IMG/VR virus record: IMGVR_UViG_3300027708_000022
Coordinates: 98,043-162,042 of that record
Length of the DNA stretch: 64,000 bases
Direction: 5' to 3' (one strand)
From: a virus
Numbering within the stretch: position 1 is the first letter of the stretch; the number at the start of each line of letters is the position of its first letter. The translations under genes were made by a program, and so were the position numbers. Positions 23,319 to 31,908 of the stretch are shown here, one piece after another. Under the pieces are notes generated by a model. That model worked only from the letters and a program-made list of their open reading frames with translations. It was not told the DNA's origin and did no database searches.

Positions 23319-24098
23319 TTAAATTCTATAAACCTCAGCAGAAGTCTTAGAATTAGACCTTTTTTTAATCAAATCCAAAACAACCGGGTCATTCATTTGG
23401 TCACCATAAGGTGCAAAGAATGCTCTATCGTGCTGTTCTGAATTGACTCTAGGCTCACATAGGTAGTATATCGCCAGACTCTTACGATACACATTTTTTG
23501 GACAATCAATAGCCTCTGGCAATCCATGCCATGAGTTTTGTGTGGTATCAAACAACACAGCACGATTGAATTTATTATGGACTTTGGTTACACATTCTTT
23601 TGGCAAATTGGTATCAGGGTCATGTGACCAAAATTCAAGTCCACCACCCCATTCTTCTTTCCAATTCGGTGTCAAGTAAATAATAACATTGATTCTTCTT
23701 TCCATTCCTAATTTAGGATGTATAGAATAATCCTTGTGCATATTCAATTTACCACCACGTTGATGCATATGCCAACCACCACCATGCATACCATAATCAG
23801 CCACCAGATCATTAATACCCGTAAGTAACCTAATCTTGTGTACATATTCTGGTGTGTTCATTAAAGAAAATGCCTGATATGTGGTCTTTGGAAACAAATC
23901 CCAATTTGGTGTCAGTTTCTTATCTTCAATAGCATTCTTATACACAGACCAAATTTTTGGGTCATTGTAATCTGGAAATTCATCAGATAACTTTAGTGCT
24001 GTTTCTTCATCAAAGAAATTGTCAATTATCACATAATTAAATGGTTTAGCAGTTTTAAATTCATTGTGAAATTTTAAGTAATCAAAGTAATTAATCAT
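23319..24098 (-). CDS. 2OG-Fe(II) oxygenase, prolyl-4-hydroxylase-like
   Basis: 259 residues. The double-stranded beta-helix ligands are visible: MHKDYSIH (His-x-Asp) followed by RINVIIYLTPNW, WGGGLEFW and NSWHGLP (distal His), then YRKSLAIYYL for 2-oxoglutarate. It is the last gene of the glycan/cyclitol operon and could hydroxylate a sugar, cyclitol or surface protein. The late promoter of the next operon lies just beyond its stop. Confidence 0.78.
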   Translation of the reverse strand: MINYFDYLKFHNEFKTAKPFNYVIIDNFFDEETALKLSDEFPDYNDPKIWSVYKNAIEDKKLTPNWDLFPKTTYQAFSLMNTPEYVHKIRLLTGINDLVADYGMHGGGWHMHQRGGKLNMHKDYSIHPKLGMERRINVIIYLTPNWKEEWGGGLEFWSHDPDTNLPKECVTKVHNKFNRAVLFDTTQNSWHGLPEAIDCPKNVYRKSLAIYYLCEPRVNSEQHDRAFFAPYGDQMNDPVVLDLIKKRSNSKTSAEVYRI

Positions 24099-24745
24099 AA
24101 AGGGTATTTTTTGACAGTTATATTTTTATGTAATATGTTATGTAAGGAGAATAACCTTTCTACCACAAATGGAAAGTTTGGCACAAAATGGCCATTATAT
24201 TCTTTACCTTTCACATATATGTATTCGTTCAGAACCGGATCTTCTGCACATATCTTTAAACATTTATCAATAAAATTCATATAATTTGTCCAAAATTTAG
24301 AATTACCTACAAAATAATTACAAGTTGCAAACTCTTCGGCTGTGTACCTGTATTCTCCTACTCTAGTTTCAATACCAAGTTTTGGAAATAATCTGTTACA
24401 GAAATCTATCATTCCAGGACACCACACATCTCCTTGTGTCCAAATATTTGCATATTGATGTGGTAACTCTGGAAATGGGTCAATGTGATATACATCAAAT
24501 CCAGGATTCTCTAGCATCCAATTCTTAAACACCTGTGCAGGTACTCTTGTTTTGTCAAACCATAACCAAGACATAAGACCCCAATAAGCATCAGAGTCTT
24601 TGTGTTTCTCCAATAGTTTTTGCCACATTGGATATTCTCTCAAATGTGGCTGTGCGTTGATTGTATTGTCGTATGTTATGAATGCAGGATCTAAATGTGG
24701 TATTTGTTCCTGTCTATAGTATGCCTGATATATCTCTAGTTTCAT
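24095..24745 (-). CDS. Hypothetical protein of the glycan operon
   Basis: 216 residues, rich in aromatic residues, with LEIYQAYYRQEQIPHLDPAF near the start and HLREYPMWQKLLEKHKDSDAYWGLMSW. It resembles uncharacterised proteins seen beside glycosyltransferase genes; the opening and the position suggest a glycosyltransferase-like role, without a clear DxD motif. It overlaps both neighbours by 4 nt, so it is translated with the sugar enzymes. Confidence 0.55.
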   Translation of the reverse strand: MKLEIYQAYYRQEQIPHLDPAFITYDNTINAQPHLREYPMWQKLLEKHKDSDAYWGLMSWLWFDKTRVPAQVFKNWMLENPGFDVYHIDPFPELPHQYANIWTQGDVWCPGMIDFCNRLFPKLGIETRVGEYRYTAEEFATCNYFVGNSKFWTNYMNFIDKCLKICAEDPVLNEYIYVKGKEYNGHFVPNFPFVVERLFSLHNILHKNITVKKYPL

Positions 24746-25563
24746 TTTACCATATCTTCAACTATTTGTCTGATATCATACTTAGGAATGTAACCTAATG
24801 ACTTTAACTTATCGTTTTTCATCCACATTGACTTGACCTGCACCTTCTGATGGAACATAGGGATTTCGATTGGAACTAACTTCCCATCACCACCGATCAG
24901 GTCTTTTGCATACCCAATAATATCTTTGAAAAAGATTCTCTTGCCGTTGCCTATATTGTAGATAGTATCAGTCTCACCCATTTCAATTACCAAATTGATA
25001 GCAGCTGCAACATCTTCCACATGGATGTAATCACGATAAAGGTTACCGCCATCATATACATTCACATCACGACCAGCTTTCAATTCATTAATCATATGTT
25101 GTAGGGCATTCTTCTGTGGTGATGCCTTCTTGTCTCCTTGACCCGCTACATTAGCTAATCTAAGAATTCTATATTTAATATTGAATGTTTCACAATAAGA
25201 AATTAATAATTGTTCAGCACACCGTTTGGTGATAGAATAGAAACCTGTTGGGTTACAGTATGATGTTTCTTTTGCAGGCATCTCAGTATCACCATAGACA
25301 AACCATGAGCTGATGAAGTTGAAGATAATACCTGTATCTTTACATTGCTCAAGTACCCTTATCATAGTAGTTAGATTTGTATCAATATCAACATAAGGGT
25401 CAACCTTAACATTATAATTGGTTACAGTTGAAATGAAATACACAATTTCAGTTGCATCTAAGGACACTCTGTAATCGTTTCGGCCATTTACAATCATATC
25501 ATGTTTTGTTTTAACATACTCAGACCCAACAAACCCTTTACCACCAAATACTTGTATTGTCAT
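24742..25563 (-). CDS. NAD-dependent sugar epimerase/reductase
   Basis: 273 residues, extended short-chain dehydrogenase fold. GGKGFVGSEY is the nucleotide-binding loop, FISSWFVYGD carries the catalytic Ser, and YSITK is the YxxxK pair. NVYDGGNLYRDYIHVEDVA is typical of nucleotide-sugar epimerases. In an operon with an RfbH-like dehydrase it could act at C4, like abequose or paratose synthases. The substrate is an inference. Confidence 0.78.
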   Translation of the reverse strand: MTIQVFGGKGFVGSEYVKTKHDMIVNGRNDYRVSLDATEIVYFISTVTNYNVKVDPYVDIDTNLTTMIRVLEQCKDTGIIFNFISSWFVYGDTEMPAKETSYCNPTGFYSITKRCAEQLLISYCETFNIKYRILRLANVAGQGDKKASPQKNALQHMINELKAGRDVNVYDGGNLYRDYIHVEDVAAAINLVIEMGETDTIYNIGNGKRIFFKDIIGYAKDLIGGDGKLVPIEIPMFHQKVQVKSMWMKNDKLKSLGYIPKYDIRQIVEDMVK

Positions 25564-25745
25564 AATGCAGCTTTTAATTTTTCAATTTCTGAACTTGACA
25601 TATAAATTTTATTAGTATAAGTTTGAACCTTATCGTCCTTTTTCACCTCACGGCGAAATACCAATTCATATGTATCTGGTATATTAGTTAATTTGTTTTT
25701 TTCCAAAATTAACTTATAATCATTTCTTTCTATAATTACGGACAT
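25560..25745 (-). CDS. 61-residue hypothetical protein
   Basis: A small beta-rich protein (YKLILEKNKLTNIPDTYELVFRR in several strands, then a helix SSSEIEKLKAAL). It lies between the RfbH-like dehydrase and the epimerase and overlaps both (10 and 4 nt). Proteins of this kind are scattered in T4-like phages; no role is known. Confidence 0.5.
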   Translation of the reverse strand: MSVIIERNDYKLILEKNKLTNIPDTYELVFRREVKKDDKVQTYTNKIYMSSSEIEKLKAAL

Positions 25746-27016
25746 TTTTTTAATACCTCTTCGATATATTCAAAAACTTTATCATTCCAAAATGGTGGGC
25801 ATCCTAAGATAAACACATGAGACAATGCTTTGTTTGCTAGTGGATACTTATTGTAATCATCTAAATGTTTAAAACCTGGATGTAACAGAATATTACCAGC
25901 AAAATAATTGCGTGTTTGGATCTTATTAGCTTCTAAGTATGCAACTAATTTCTCTTTTTCTTGTTGTGTCTCACAAATGATTGGCACACCAAACCAAGAC
26001 GGATCAGATTGAGGTAAAGTATCTGCAATTCGAACATTCAAATATTTTTCTAACAATAGGGACAATCGAGCTTTATGTTCACGGCGTTTTGTATCAATAA
26101 AGTCCACTTTCTCCAACTGAGCAATACCAATTGCTCCTTGCATATCGAGTGGCTTTAGATTGTATCCTGCATGGGAGAAAATATACTTGTGGTCAATGAT
26201 ACCATCATATGTATCTAACCAACGGTCAAATCTATTACCACAAGTACCGCATGGCAATTGGTTATTTGAACCAACACAATAGCAATCTCTACCCCACCAG
26301 CTTAGTGAGCGCACAATGTCAATAAATTCTGGTGTATTGGATGAAACCATGCCACCCTCACCAGTTGAAATGTGGTGTGCAGGATAGAATGATGTTGACC
26401 AACAGAAGTACATATCGGTAAGAAGTTTACCATTCCATTTTGTACCCAATGAGTCACAGTTATCACCAACTAGAATCAAATTATGTCGTTCACATAATTC
26501 TCTAATAAAATCCATGTCAGGTGGATTAGCAAGAACAGGTGATACAACAATAGCCTTTGTTCTAGGTGTAATCTTTGCTTCAATTAGATTAACATCAAAG
26601 TTTAGTGTATCAAACTCAATATCAACGAATACAGGTTTAAGATTGTTCTGCATCAATGGTGCAATCGTTGTTGGGAAACCAACTGGTGATACAATCACCT
26701 CATCATTATCTTGCCATTTGAAATGCTTCTTCAATGCACCAATCATCACCAAGTTGGCTGAACTACCTGAGTTGACCATGTGTGATTGTTTTACATTATA
26801 TTTCTTTGAGAATCTAATTTGAAATTTCTCAACATTCTCGCCAGCAGAAATCCATTTGCCAGTTAGGAACGCCTTGAGAGATAACTCCATCTCCCTTTCG
26901 TCCCACAATTGACCTGAGTACATGACATAATCTTCACCGGGTTTGAAGTTGTCATAGTTCTGTAGGTACTTTGGTTTAGCCAGTTTTGCTAATTCTTTAA
27001 TTTTCTCGTCAATCAT
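25736..27016 (-). CDS. RfbH-type PMP/[2Fe-2S] sugar 3-dehydrase
   Basis: 426 residues of the DegT/DnrJ/EryC1/StrS fold. The internal-aldimine Lys is replaced by His: SFYPAHHISTGEGG (His about 214), the hallmark of C3 dehydrases that use PMP. Four Cys in a cluster (about 245, 247, 256, 259; WGRDCYC...PCGTCG) match the [2Fe-2S] site of CDP-4-keto-6-deoxyglucose 3-dehydrase (E1, RfbH). It would remove the C3 hydroxyl on the way to a 3,6-dideoxyhexose. No RfbI-type reductase was found in the window. Confidence 0.82.
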   Translation of the reverse strand: MIDEKIKELAKLAKPKYLQNYDNFKPGEDYVMYSGQLWDEREMELSLKAFLTGKWISAGENVEKFQIRFSKKYNVKQSHMVNSGSSANLVMIGALKKHFKWQDNDEVIVSPVGFPTTIAPLMQNNLKPVFVDIEFDTLNFDVNLIEAKITPRTKAIVVSPVLANPPDMDFIRELCERHNLILVGDNCDSLGTKWNGKLLTDMYFCWSTSFYPAHHISTGEGGMVSSNTPEFIDIVRSLSWWGRDCYCVGSNNQLPCGTCGNRFDRWLDTYDGIIDHKYIFSHAGYNLKPLDMQGAIGIAQLEKVDFIDTKRREHKARLSLLLEKYLNVRIADTLPQSDPSWFGVPIICETQQEKEKLVAYLEANKIQTRNYFAGNILLHPGFKHLDDYNKYPLANKALSHVFILGCPPFWNDKVFEYIEEVLKKCP

Positions 27017-27729
27017 TAATATCTCTCAATTTGGCCATTGCCTGCCAAAACCCCCTCACAATATAAATTATCAAATTGTACCAAGTATTCTTTCTTAATG
27101 TTACCAAAATGTGCGTGTTCAGTATCCACACCAAACTTATTGATAGTATTATATATCTGTGGTAATGTGTGTAAGTAATCATCCATTAACGATACACAGA
27201 ACGAATACATTCTTGTAATCAATAAGTGGTCACAAGAAGATTCAATTTGTTTATTTGGTGGCAACCAAGACGGAATAGATTTTTTAAATACATACTTACC
27301 ATACAAGTCATCATATGCCTTTGGATCATATCCTTCAAGTATATTTGTTCTACCTGACAATTTGAATACTCTACGAACACCAGCCATCATTTGCTGTAAT
27401 TCAGGATGAAATTTCAAAGAATTTAAAGTTTTAAACAATAACACAATTTCGGCTTGGGATTTAAGACCTGCATTTGCAAGAGACATTGAATCTTCATTAC
27501 CAAAAAGATTGATAAATTTATCAGAATATTGGCAAACACTAGCCATTGTGGCTTCGTCAACCATTCTTGATGAGGCATCTACTAATAAAATTATAGCAGA
27601 AGGTACACGTTTGCGTAAAGATTTTAATCCTAAAATTGTTTGATTCAATCTTGCTTCATCATCAATAACACCAATGCTAGTTTTTAGGGCGGAGGTTACG
27701 ATGAACAAGTCTCTATTAGGTATAATCAT
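27016..27729 (-). CDS. Hypothetical protein of the glycan operon
   Basis: 237 residues from ATG 27729, chosen because it gives the 4-nt ATGA overlap usual here; ATG 27738 is possible. It begins MIIPNRDLFIVTSALKT with a beta-alpha-beta start (SAIILLVDAS), and the layout resembles a glycosyltransferase or WavE-like fold without a clear DxD. Its position between the SDR and RfbH-like genes suggests a role in surface glycan assembly. Confidence 0.55.
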   Translation of the reverse strand: MIIPNRDLFIVTSALKTSIGVIDDEARLNQTILGLKSLRKRVPSAIILLVDASSRMVDEATMASVCQYSDKFINLFGNEDSMSLANAGLKSQAEIVLLFKTLNSLKFHPELQQMMAGVRRVFKLSGRTNILEGYDPKAYDDLYGKYVFKKSIPSWLPPNKQIESSCDHLLITRMYSFCVSLMDDYLHTLPQIYNTINKFGVDTEHAHFGNIKKEYLVQFDNLYCEGVLAGNGQIERY

Positions 27730-28397
27730 TTGTGCCATTCCGTATCAGGAAACATCTTAATCGTTTTATATTCAATGTTGAATTTACTATTATACACGAA
27801 GTCAATCAATTTTACAAGTTCTATTGGTGAAATTGCCTTACTTACATCACCACATGGGTAAGGTATATCTCTATTCCATAATGGTGTATCAATACCGCCT
27901 GGATGAATACTTGTTACTTTGATTCCTCTTGGTCGCAATTCTTGGCCAAGAACACCAGCAAATCCTGTAAGTCCGTGCTTAGAAGAACAGTATGCTGATT
28001 GATTCTCCAGTTCTTCAAGACCTGCAACTGAATTAATAAAGAAGATACGACTGCCTTTTTTCATCTTCTGCAAAGCAAATTTAGTCACATACATAGCTCC
28101 TTTAAGATTGATATCAATCATATCATCAATTTCATCAATACTAGTTTGTGAAAATGGTTTCATCTTAAACACAGCTGCATTGTTAACTAGAATGTCAATA
28201 TTGCCAATCTGTTCAAAAACAACACTTAGTAAATATGGATTGGTGATATCAACCTCAAAGTGTTTATAGTTTTCAAATTGAAATATAGATTCACCACGAG
28301 CAAAACCAATTACAGTCCATCCCTTCTCAATGTAATCATGTGCGATTGCTGCACCAACACCACTGGTTGTACCAGTAATCAAAATAGTCTTATTCAT
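27726..28397 (-). CDS. Short-chain dehydrogenase/reductase
   Basis: 223 residues from ATG 28397 (the longer frame starts with TTG). TGTTSGVG is the cofactor loop, NNAA the structural motif, and NSVAG with YCSSK the catalytic Ser and YxxxK. The lack of an insert suggests a simple NAD(P)H keto-reductase. It directly follows the cyclase gene (8-nt overlap), so reduction or oxidation of a cyclitol ketone is a reasonable guess. Confidence 0.82.
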   Translation of the reverse strand: MNKTILITGTTSGVGAAIAHDYIEKGWTVIGFARGESIFQFENYKHFEVDITNPYLLSVVFEQIGNIDILVNNAAVFKMKPFSQTSIDEIDDMIDINLKGAMYVTKFALQKMKKGSRIFFINSVAGLEELENQSAYCSSKHGLTGFAGVLGQELRPRGIKVTSIHPGGIDTPLWNRDIPYPCGDVSKAISPIELVKLIDFVYNSKFNIEYKTIKMFPDTEWHK

Positions 28398-29532
28398 AGT
28401 TAACTTCTTCAAACAAATCTGAAGCTTTCTTTATCTCTTCATCGGTTACATCATTCAGTATCATATAGTTACCAATGCCAACAGGTACAGGTAAGTATTG
28501 ATTACCGTTTCGATGTTTCATTGTATCAGATAATGATTTTTTAAGCAAGTCAAAATTACAGAAATCTTTATGAAATACAGGCAATTTTAAACTGTGTGCT
28601 GTCTTAAAGATTCTTTCTAAGGTTTCAGTATCAATATAACCACGAACATTAGCAAGACAAGAACTCAACAGGCAATCTAGCACAACAGCCTCACCATGCT
28701 GTAATGTGTCCATATTCTGCATTTCAATAATAGGACTAAATGAATGACCAAAGTCAACGCATCGGTCTAGTTTTTTCTCCCATAGATTTGGTGCTAATTC
28801 TTCAATCATGCCTGTAATGGCAGAATTGATTACTCGAACTGGTACGGCACCAAACTGGAATTTCTCGGTGATTAATTGCTCTGCGCTTGTCTCTAGCAAC
28901 TCAAACAATTCTTTGTCTTTGATTACTGCAAGTTTAAATATCTCCGCAATACCATTAACAATGTTTCTCTCATCTTGTGTAGCAATAAACTTCTTATCCA
29001 ATAATGTTGCAATTGGTGGGTAATATGCACCTATACGATTTCTACGACCAAAGTGGTTAGCCGCAACTTTAACACCAACCGAAGCATCTACAATGGCCAA
29101 TAGTGTAGTTGGCACCTTAACATAAGGAATGCCTCTACGATAGATTGAGCAACAGAAACCAACCAAGTCTAACAGAACACCACCGCCAATAACGATGATG
29201 GCTTCTCTACGCAAAACACCAACTCTTTCAAAGAAACCTAAAATCTGGTCGGTATGATACCAATCTTTGTTTTCTTCTGTGGCATCAACCACAAACAATT
29301 CTAATTCTACCTGAAATGTTTTGAAGTATGTTTCTAATTGTTCGCCATATAGTTTATATACAGTTTCATCTATGACAACCACTCTGCGATTGGACTCACC
29401 AAAACTCAACAGGTCGTGATTGTTTACATTGAATACATCACTAGAGTACTTTAATGTAAACTCAATTGGTAGTTCGGCCTTGACAGACCATGTGCGTTTG
29501 TAATTATCAAATTTCGTTAATACATTTTCCAT
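28390..29532 (-). CDS. Sugar phosphate cyclase, 2-epi-5-epi-valiolone synthase type
   Basis: 380 residues of the DHQ-synthase superfamily. Diagnostic stretches follow the sedoheptulose-7-phosphate cyclase branch rather than DHQ synthase: RRGIPYVKVPTTL (132-144), VDASVGVK (148-155), NHFGRRNRIGAYYPP (159-173), NGIAEIFKLA (193-202, DHQS has KYG), DFGHSFSP (260-267), QHGEAVVLD (278-286) and KHRNGNQYLPVPVGIG (339-354). Glu197, His263 and His279 are the likely metal ligands. It would cyclise sedoheptulose 7-phosphate to a C7 cyclitol. Confidence 0.85.
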   Translation of the reverse strand: MENVLTKFDNYKRTWSVKAELPIEFTLKYSSDVFNVNNHDLLSFGESNRRVVVIDETVYKLYGEQLETYFKTFQVELELFVVDATEENKDWYHTDQILGFFERVGVLRREAIIVIGGGVLLDLVGFCCSIYRRGIPYVKVPTTLLAIVDASVGVKVAANHFGRRNRIGAYYPPIATLLDKKFIATQDERNIVNGIAEIFKLAVIKDKELFELLETSAEQLITEKFQFGAVPVRVINSAITGMIEELAPNLWEKKLDRCVDFGHSFSPIIEMQNMDTLQHGEAVVLDCLLSSCLANVRGYIDTETLERIFKTAHSLKLPVFHKDFCNFDLLKKSLSDTMKHRNGNQYLPVPVGIGNYMILNDVTDEEIKKASDLFEEVNYE

Positions 29533-30494
29533 TATTTAAAAACCTTACTCAATAAATGGCAAGCATGGACATAGAAGAACATTGCCTTCTCTGTTTCACC
29601 CGCTGCACATTTGAATGGCAACATACGAATGAATTGTGTTGCCTCTAATACATCAATTGTCTTTTTCTCCCATGGGTCAATTCTATCTTCAAATAGTTTA
29701 TTAAATACAATAAAATTATTTGGAATACTACCGTGATATCCCACCGATGGGCCAACAACTTTTACTCCTCGGTCAGTAATATAACCATAATGACTTCTTG
29801 AGCATTGTAACACCTGTGAATAATCTAAGAGGCGAGAATCAAGACAACTTTCTTCATAAGGATCAATAAACATCACTCTATCCTCTTTAAAGGAATACAT
29901 CATGTTTTCAAGAGTTGGATTACCATGGATAGTTTCTTCTGTTGTAAGATTTAGCTGACTAAAGAAGTTCTCCAGTTCTGGCATAAAGTTCTGAATGCCA
30001 TGTGTAATCTGGCCATTATATTCAAAAGAATCCAACAAACCAGATTCGTAGAAATCAGAAAACTTTTGGTACTTAAAGGCATCATATAGTTTCTGTAAAA
30101 CTTCTTCTTTGAAGTATAATGAACCTGCACCCTTAATTGGCAAATACATTTTACTATGTAGGCTATCAAATGAACACCATACAGATTCGTTTATTTTTTC
30201 TATAACATCATGTGTTATAGTATCTTCGGTCAAAATGGTTTTAATATCTCTATACCCTTCTAGGTATTCAATATCAAAATAAGCCGTTTCTTCTCTCATG
30301 CCAACACGCAAGACTTTAGGAAATAGTCCTGTTGCTTCAAATCTTTGTAGTTTCTTTAATTGAGAATACCAACGAACATAACCATATTCACGATTATCTT
30401 TTGTGCTAACAGATTTACGAATAAATTTATTAGCACCACCTTCATGTAAAGAGGTGTTACTCAAAGAGCCACCTTTCAATTTAGTAATCTTCAT
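29532..30494 (-). CDS. Aminoglycoside/choline-kinase-fold protein with altered catalytic motif
   Basis: 320 residues. The Brenner motif reads HGNPTLEN (190-197) where active kinases have HGDxxxxN, and FIDPYEES (209-216) supplies the metal-binding Asp. The N-terminal nucleotide-binding lobe is divergent. Placed between the cyclase and the nucleotidyltransferase, it is the natural candidate for phosphorylating a cyclitol, but the Asp-to-Asn change makes activity uncertain. Confidence 0.7.
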   Translation of the reverse strand: MKITKLKGGSLSNTSLHEGGANKFIRKSVSTKDNREYGYVRWYSQLKKLQRFEATGLFPKVLRVGMREETAYFDIEYLEGYRDIKTILTEDTITHDVIEKINESVWCSFDSLHSKMYLPIKGAGSLYFKEEVLQKLYDAFKYQKFSDFYESGLLDSFEYNGQITHGIQNFMPELENFFSQLNLTTEETIHGNPTLENMMYSFKEDRVMFIDPYEESCLDSRLLDYSQVLQCSRSHYGYITDRGVKVVGPSVGYHGSIPNNFIVFNKLFEDRIDPWEKKTIDVLEATQFIRMLPFKCAAGETEKAMFFYVHACHLLSKVFK

Positions 30495-31213
30495 CTTGCC
30501 TTTAAACTCTGTTTAGTGACTTCAAGACCATATTCTTGTGGACTACCAAGGACAATTGTTTCATATTCATTATTCAGTTCATTTAGACCAATAGATTCAC
30601 CATTCCTAATCATGTGGCCTAGTACATTCGCAATATACAATTCTTTACCTGTGAATCCATTTAATACTAATTCGTAATTATCTTCATATATTTCTGCATT
30701 ACGAAAACCATATAGGCCTGAACTTGCAAAAGGAGAGATAGCGCACTTCTCAACAATCTCGGTTACAATTCCATCTTTTGACCTAACATACGAATACTTT
30801 GGGTTGGTAGCAACAAATACATCAACATAAGCATGAGCCATGTAGCTTTCAATTTCTTTAAAATTTCTACCCGTAAGAATTGTATCAGCATTATGAACAA
30901 AGAATGGTTGTTTTTTGTTTTTAATTAATGAAGCACCGATGTATGCGGTGTGAGCTTGTCCATTAGTATCGCCGATATAATGGATGTTATCTTCTGTTAG
31001 TCCAAGTGGTTTAATTGTTTCAACCAACTCTTTCTTAAAATACACATCACGTTTATTGGCCAATAAAATAACCTCATCAAACTTTCCTAATTCTTTAAGA
31101 ATGTTATGAATGATTGTTTCTTCACCCCAAGGTAACAGATATTTTGGAATATCAAAACCAACATCATGGAATCTGGTGTTTAAACCAGCCATACAAATTA
31201 CTAGCGCACCCAT
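30491..31213 (-). CDS. Sugar/cyclitol-1-phosphate nucleotidyltransferase
   Basis: 240 residues. CMAGLNTRF...IPKYLLPW is the nucleotide-binding signature of the NTP-transferase family, FFVHNADTIL provides the metal-binding Asp and SSGLYGFRN is a typical later motif. It would activate a phosphorylated sugar or cyclitol with an NTP for transfer. The neighbouring cyclase and kinase-fold genes suggest an NDP-cyclitol as in validamycin-type pathways. Confidence 0.75.
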   Translation of the reverse strand: MGALVICMAGLNTRFHDVGFDIPKYLLPWGEETIIHNILKELGKFDEVILLANKRDVYFKKELVETIKPLGLTEDNIHYIGDTNGQAHTAYIGASLIKNKKQPFFVHNADTILTGRNFKEIESYMAHAYVDVFVATNPKYSYVRSKDGIVTEIVEKCAISPFASSGLYGFRNAEIYEDNYELVLNGFTGKELYIANVLGHMIRNGESIGLNELNNEYETIVLGSPQEYGLEVTKQSLKAR

Positions 31214-31908
31214 TTTTCAAAATCCTCACGAATTAAACTATGCCATGTTCCATTATTTTCACCAGGTGGAAATGGATGATTCATATTACAGTAAACCAAA
31301 TTCTCACCAACAAAACCTTTTTCTTTCCAATTGGCACTCATCATATCTTCACACATCATCTGTACACCACTTTCATAGAATCTATCCAAGTGTGTGAATG
31401 TGTCAGCATACTTATCCATATTTTCTGAAGATGAGAATGCGAACTGGTCATTACCAAAATCACGATTAGGAACTTGCCTGCAATTTGGAATATAAAGTTT
31501 AGTGCTATCTAGTTCTGCAAATGGAATTTTAACATTGATTGCAAAATCAAAACGAGAACGAATAACCCAATCAAATTTCATATCGTATAGGATTTCAAAT
31601 TCTGATTTTAGCCAATTGCATTTCTTAATGCTATACAATTGATTCCATGTTGCACGAGCTGGTTCTTTTACTTTCCAGTTTGGTTGTGGTGGTGGAACAT
31701 TGGTGTACTTTGATAAATCATTTGTTAGTGCTGGATCTACTTGCCACGATCTAGCTTCATATTGAATTATAGCCTCATGTGTCTGTTCACTTTCCCATGT
31801 GTGAATAAACACCTCAACATCATGGTCTTTTAATAGATTCTCATAAACAAACTCATAGCCTTGTTTAAAGCTACGAGGTTGTCCTGAAAGGCATAGTGCT
31901 ATCTTCAT
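31201..31908 (-). CDS. Glycosyltransferase-like protein
   Basis: 235 residues starting MKIALCLSGQPRSFKQGYEF, an opening I associate with a phage and bacterial glycosyltransferase-like family; IRSRFDFAI is the candidate metal-binding region. VGENLVYCNMNHPFPPGEN appears near the end. The gene overlaps the nucleotidyltransferase by 13 nt. The acceptor is unknown. Confidence 0.65.
   Translation of the reverse strand: MKIALCLSGQPRSFKQGYEFVYENLLKDHDVEVFIHTWESEQTHEAIIQYEARSWQVDPALTNDLSKYTNVPPPQPNWKVKEPARATWNQLYSIKKCNWLKSEFEILYDMKFDWVIRSRFDFAINVKIPFAELDSTKLYIPNCRQVPNRDFGNDQFAFSSSENMDKYADTFTHLDRFYESGVQMMCEDMMSANWKEKGFVGENLVYCNMNHPFPPGENNGTWHSLIREDFEKWVR

Noticed and set aside
28390-29532. Housekeeping 3-dehydroquinate synthase
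   Set aside because: The KYG, KTGIN and NLGHTFGH patterns of DHQ synthase are replaced by KLA, VKVAANH and DFGHSFSP, and no other shikimate gene is near.
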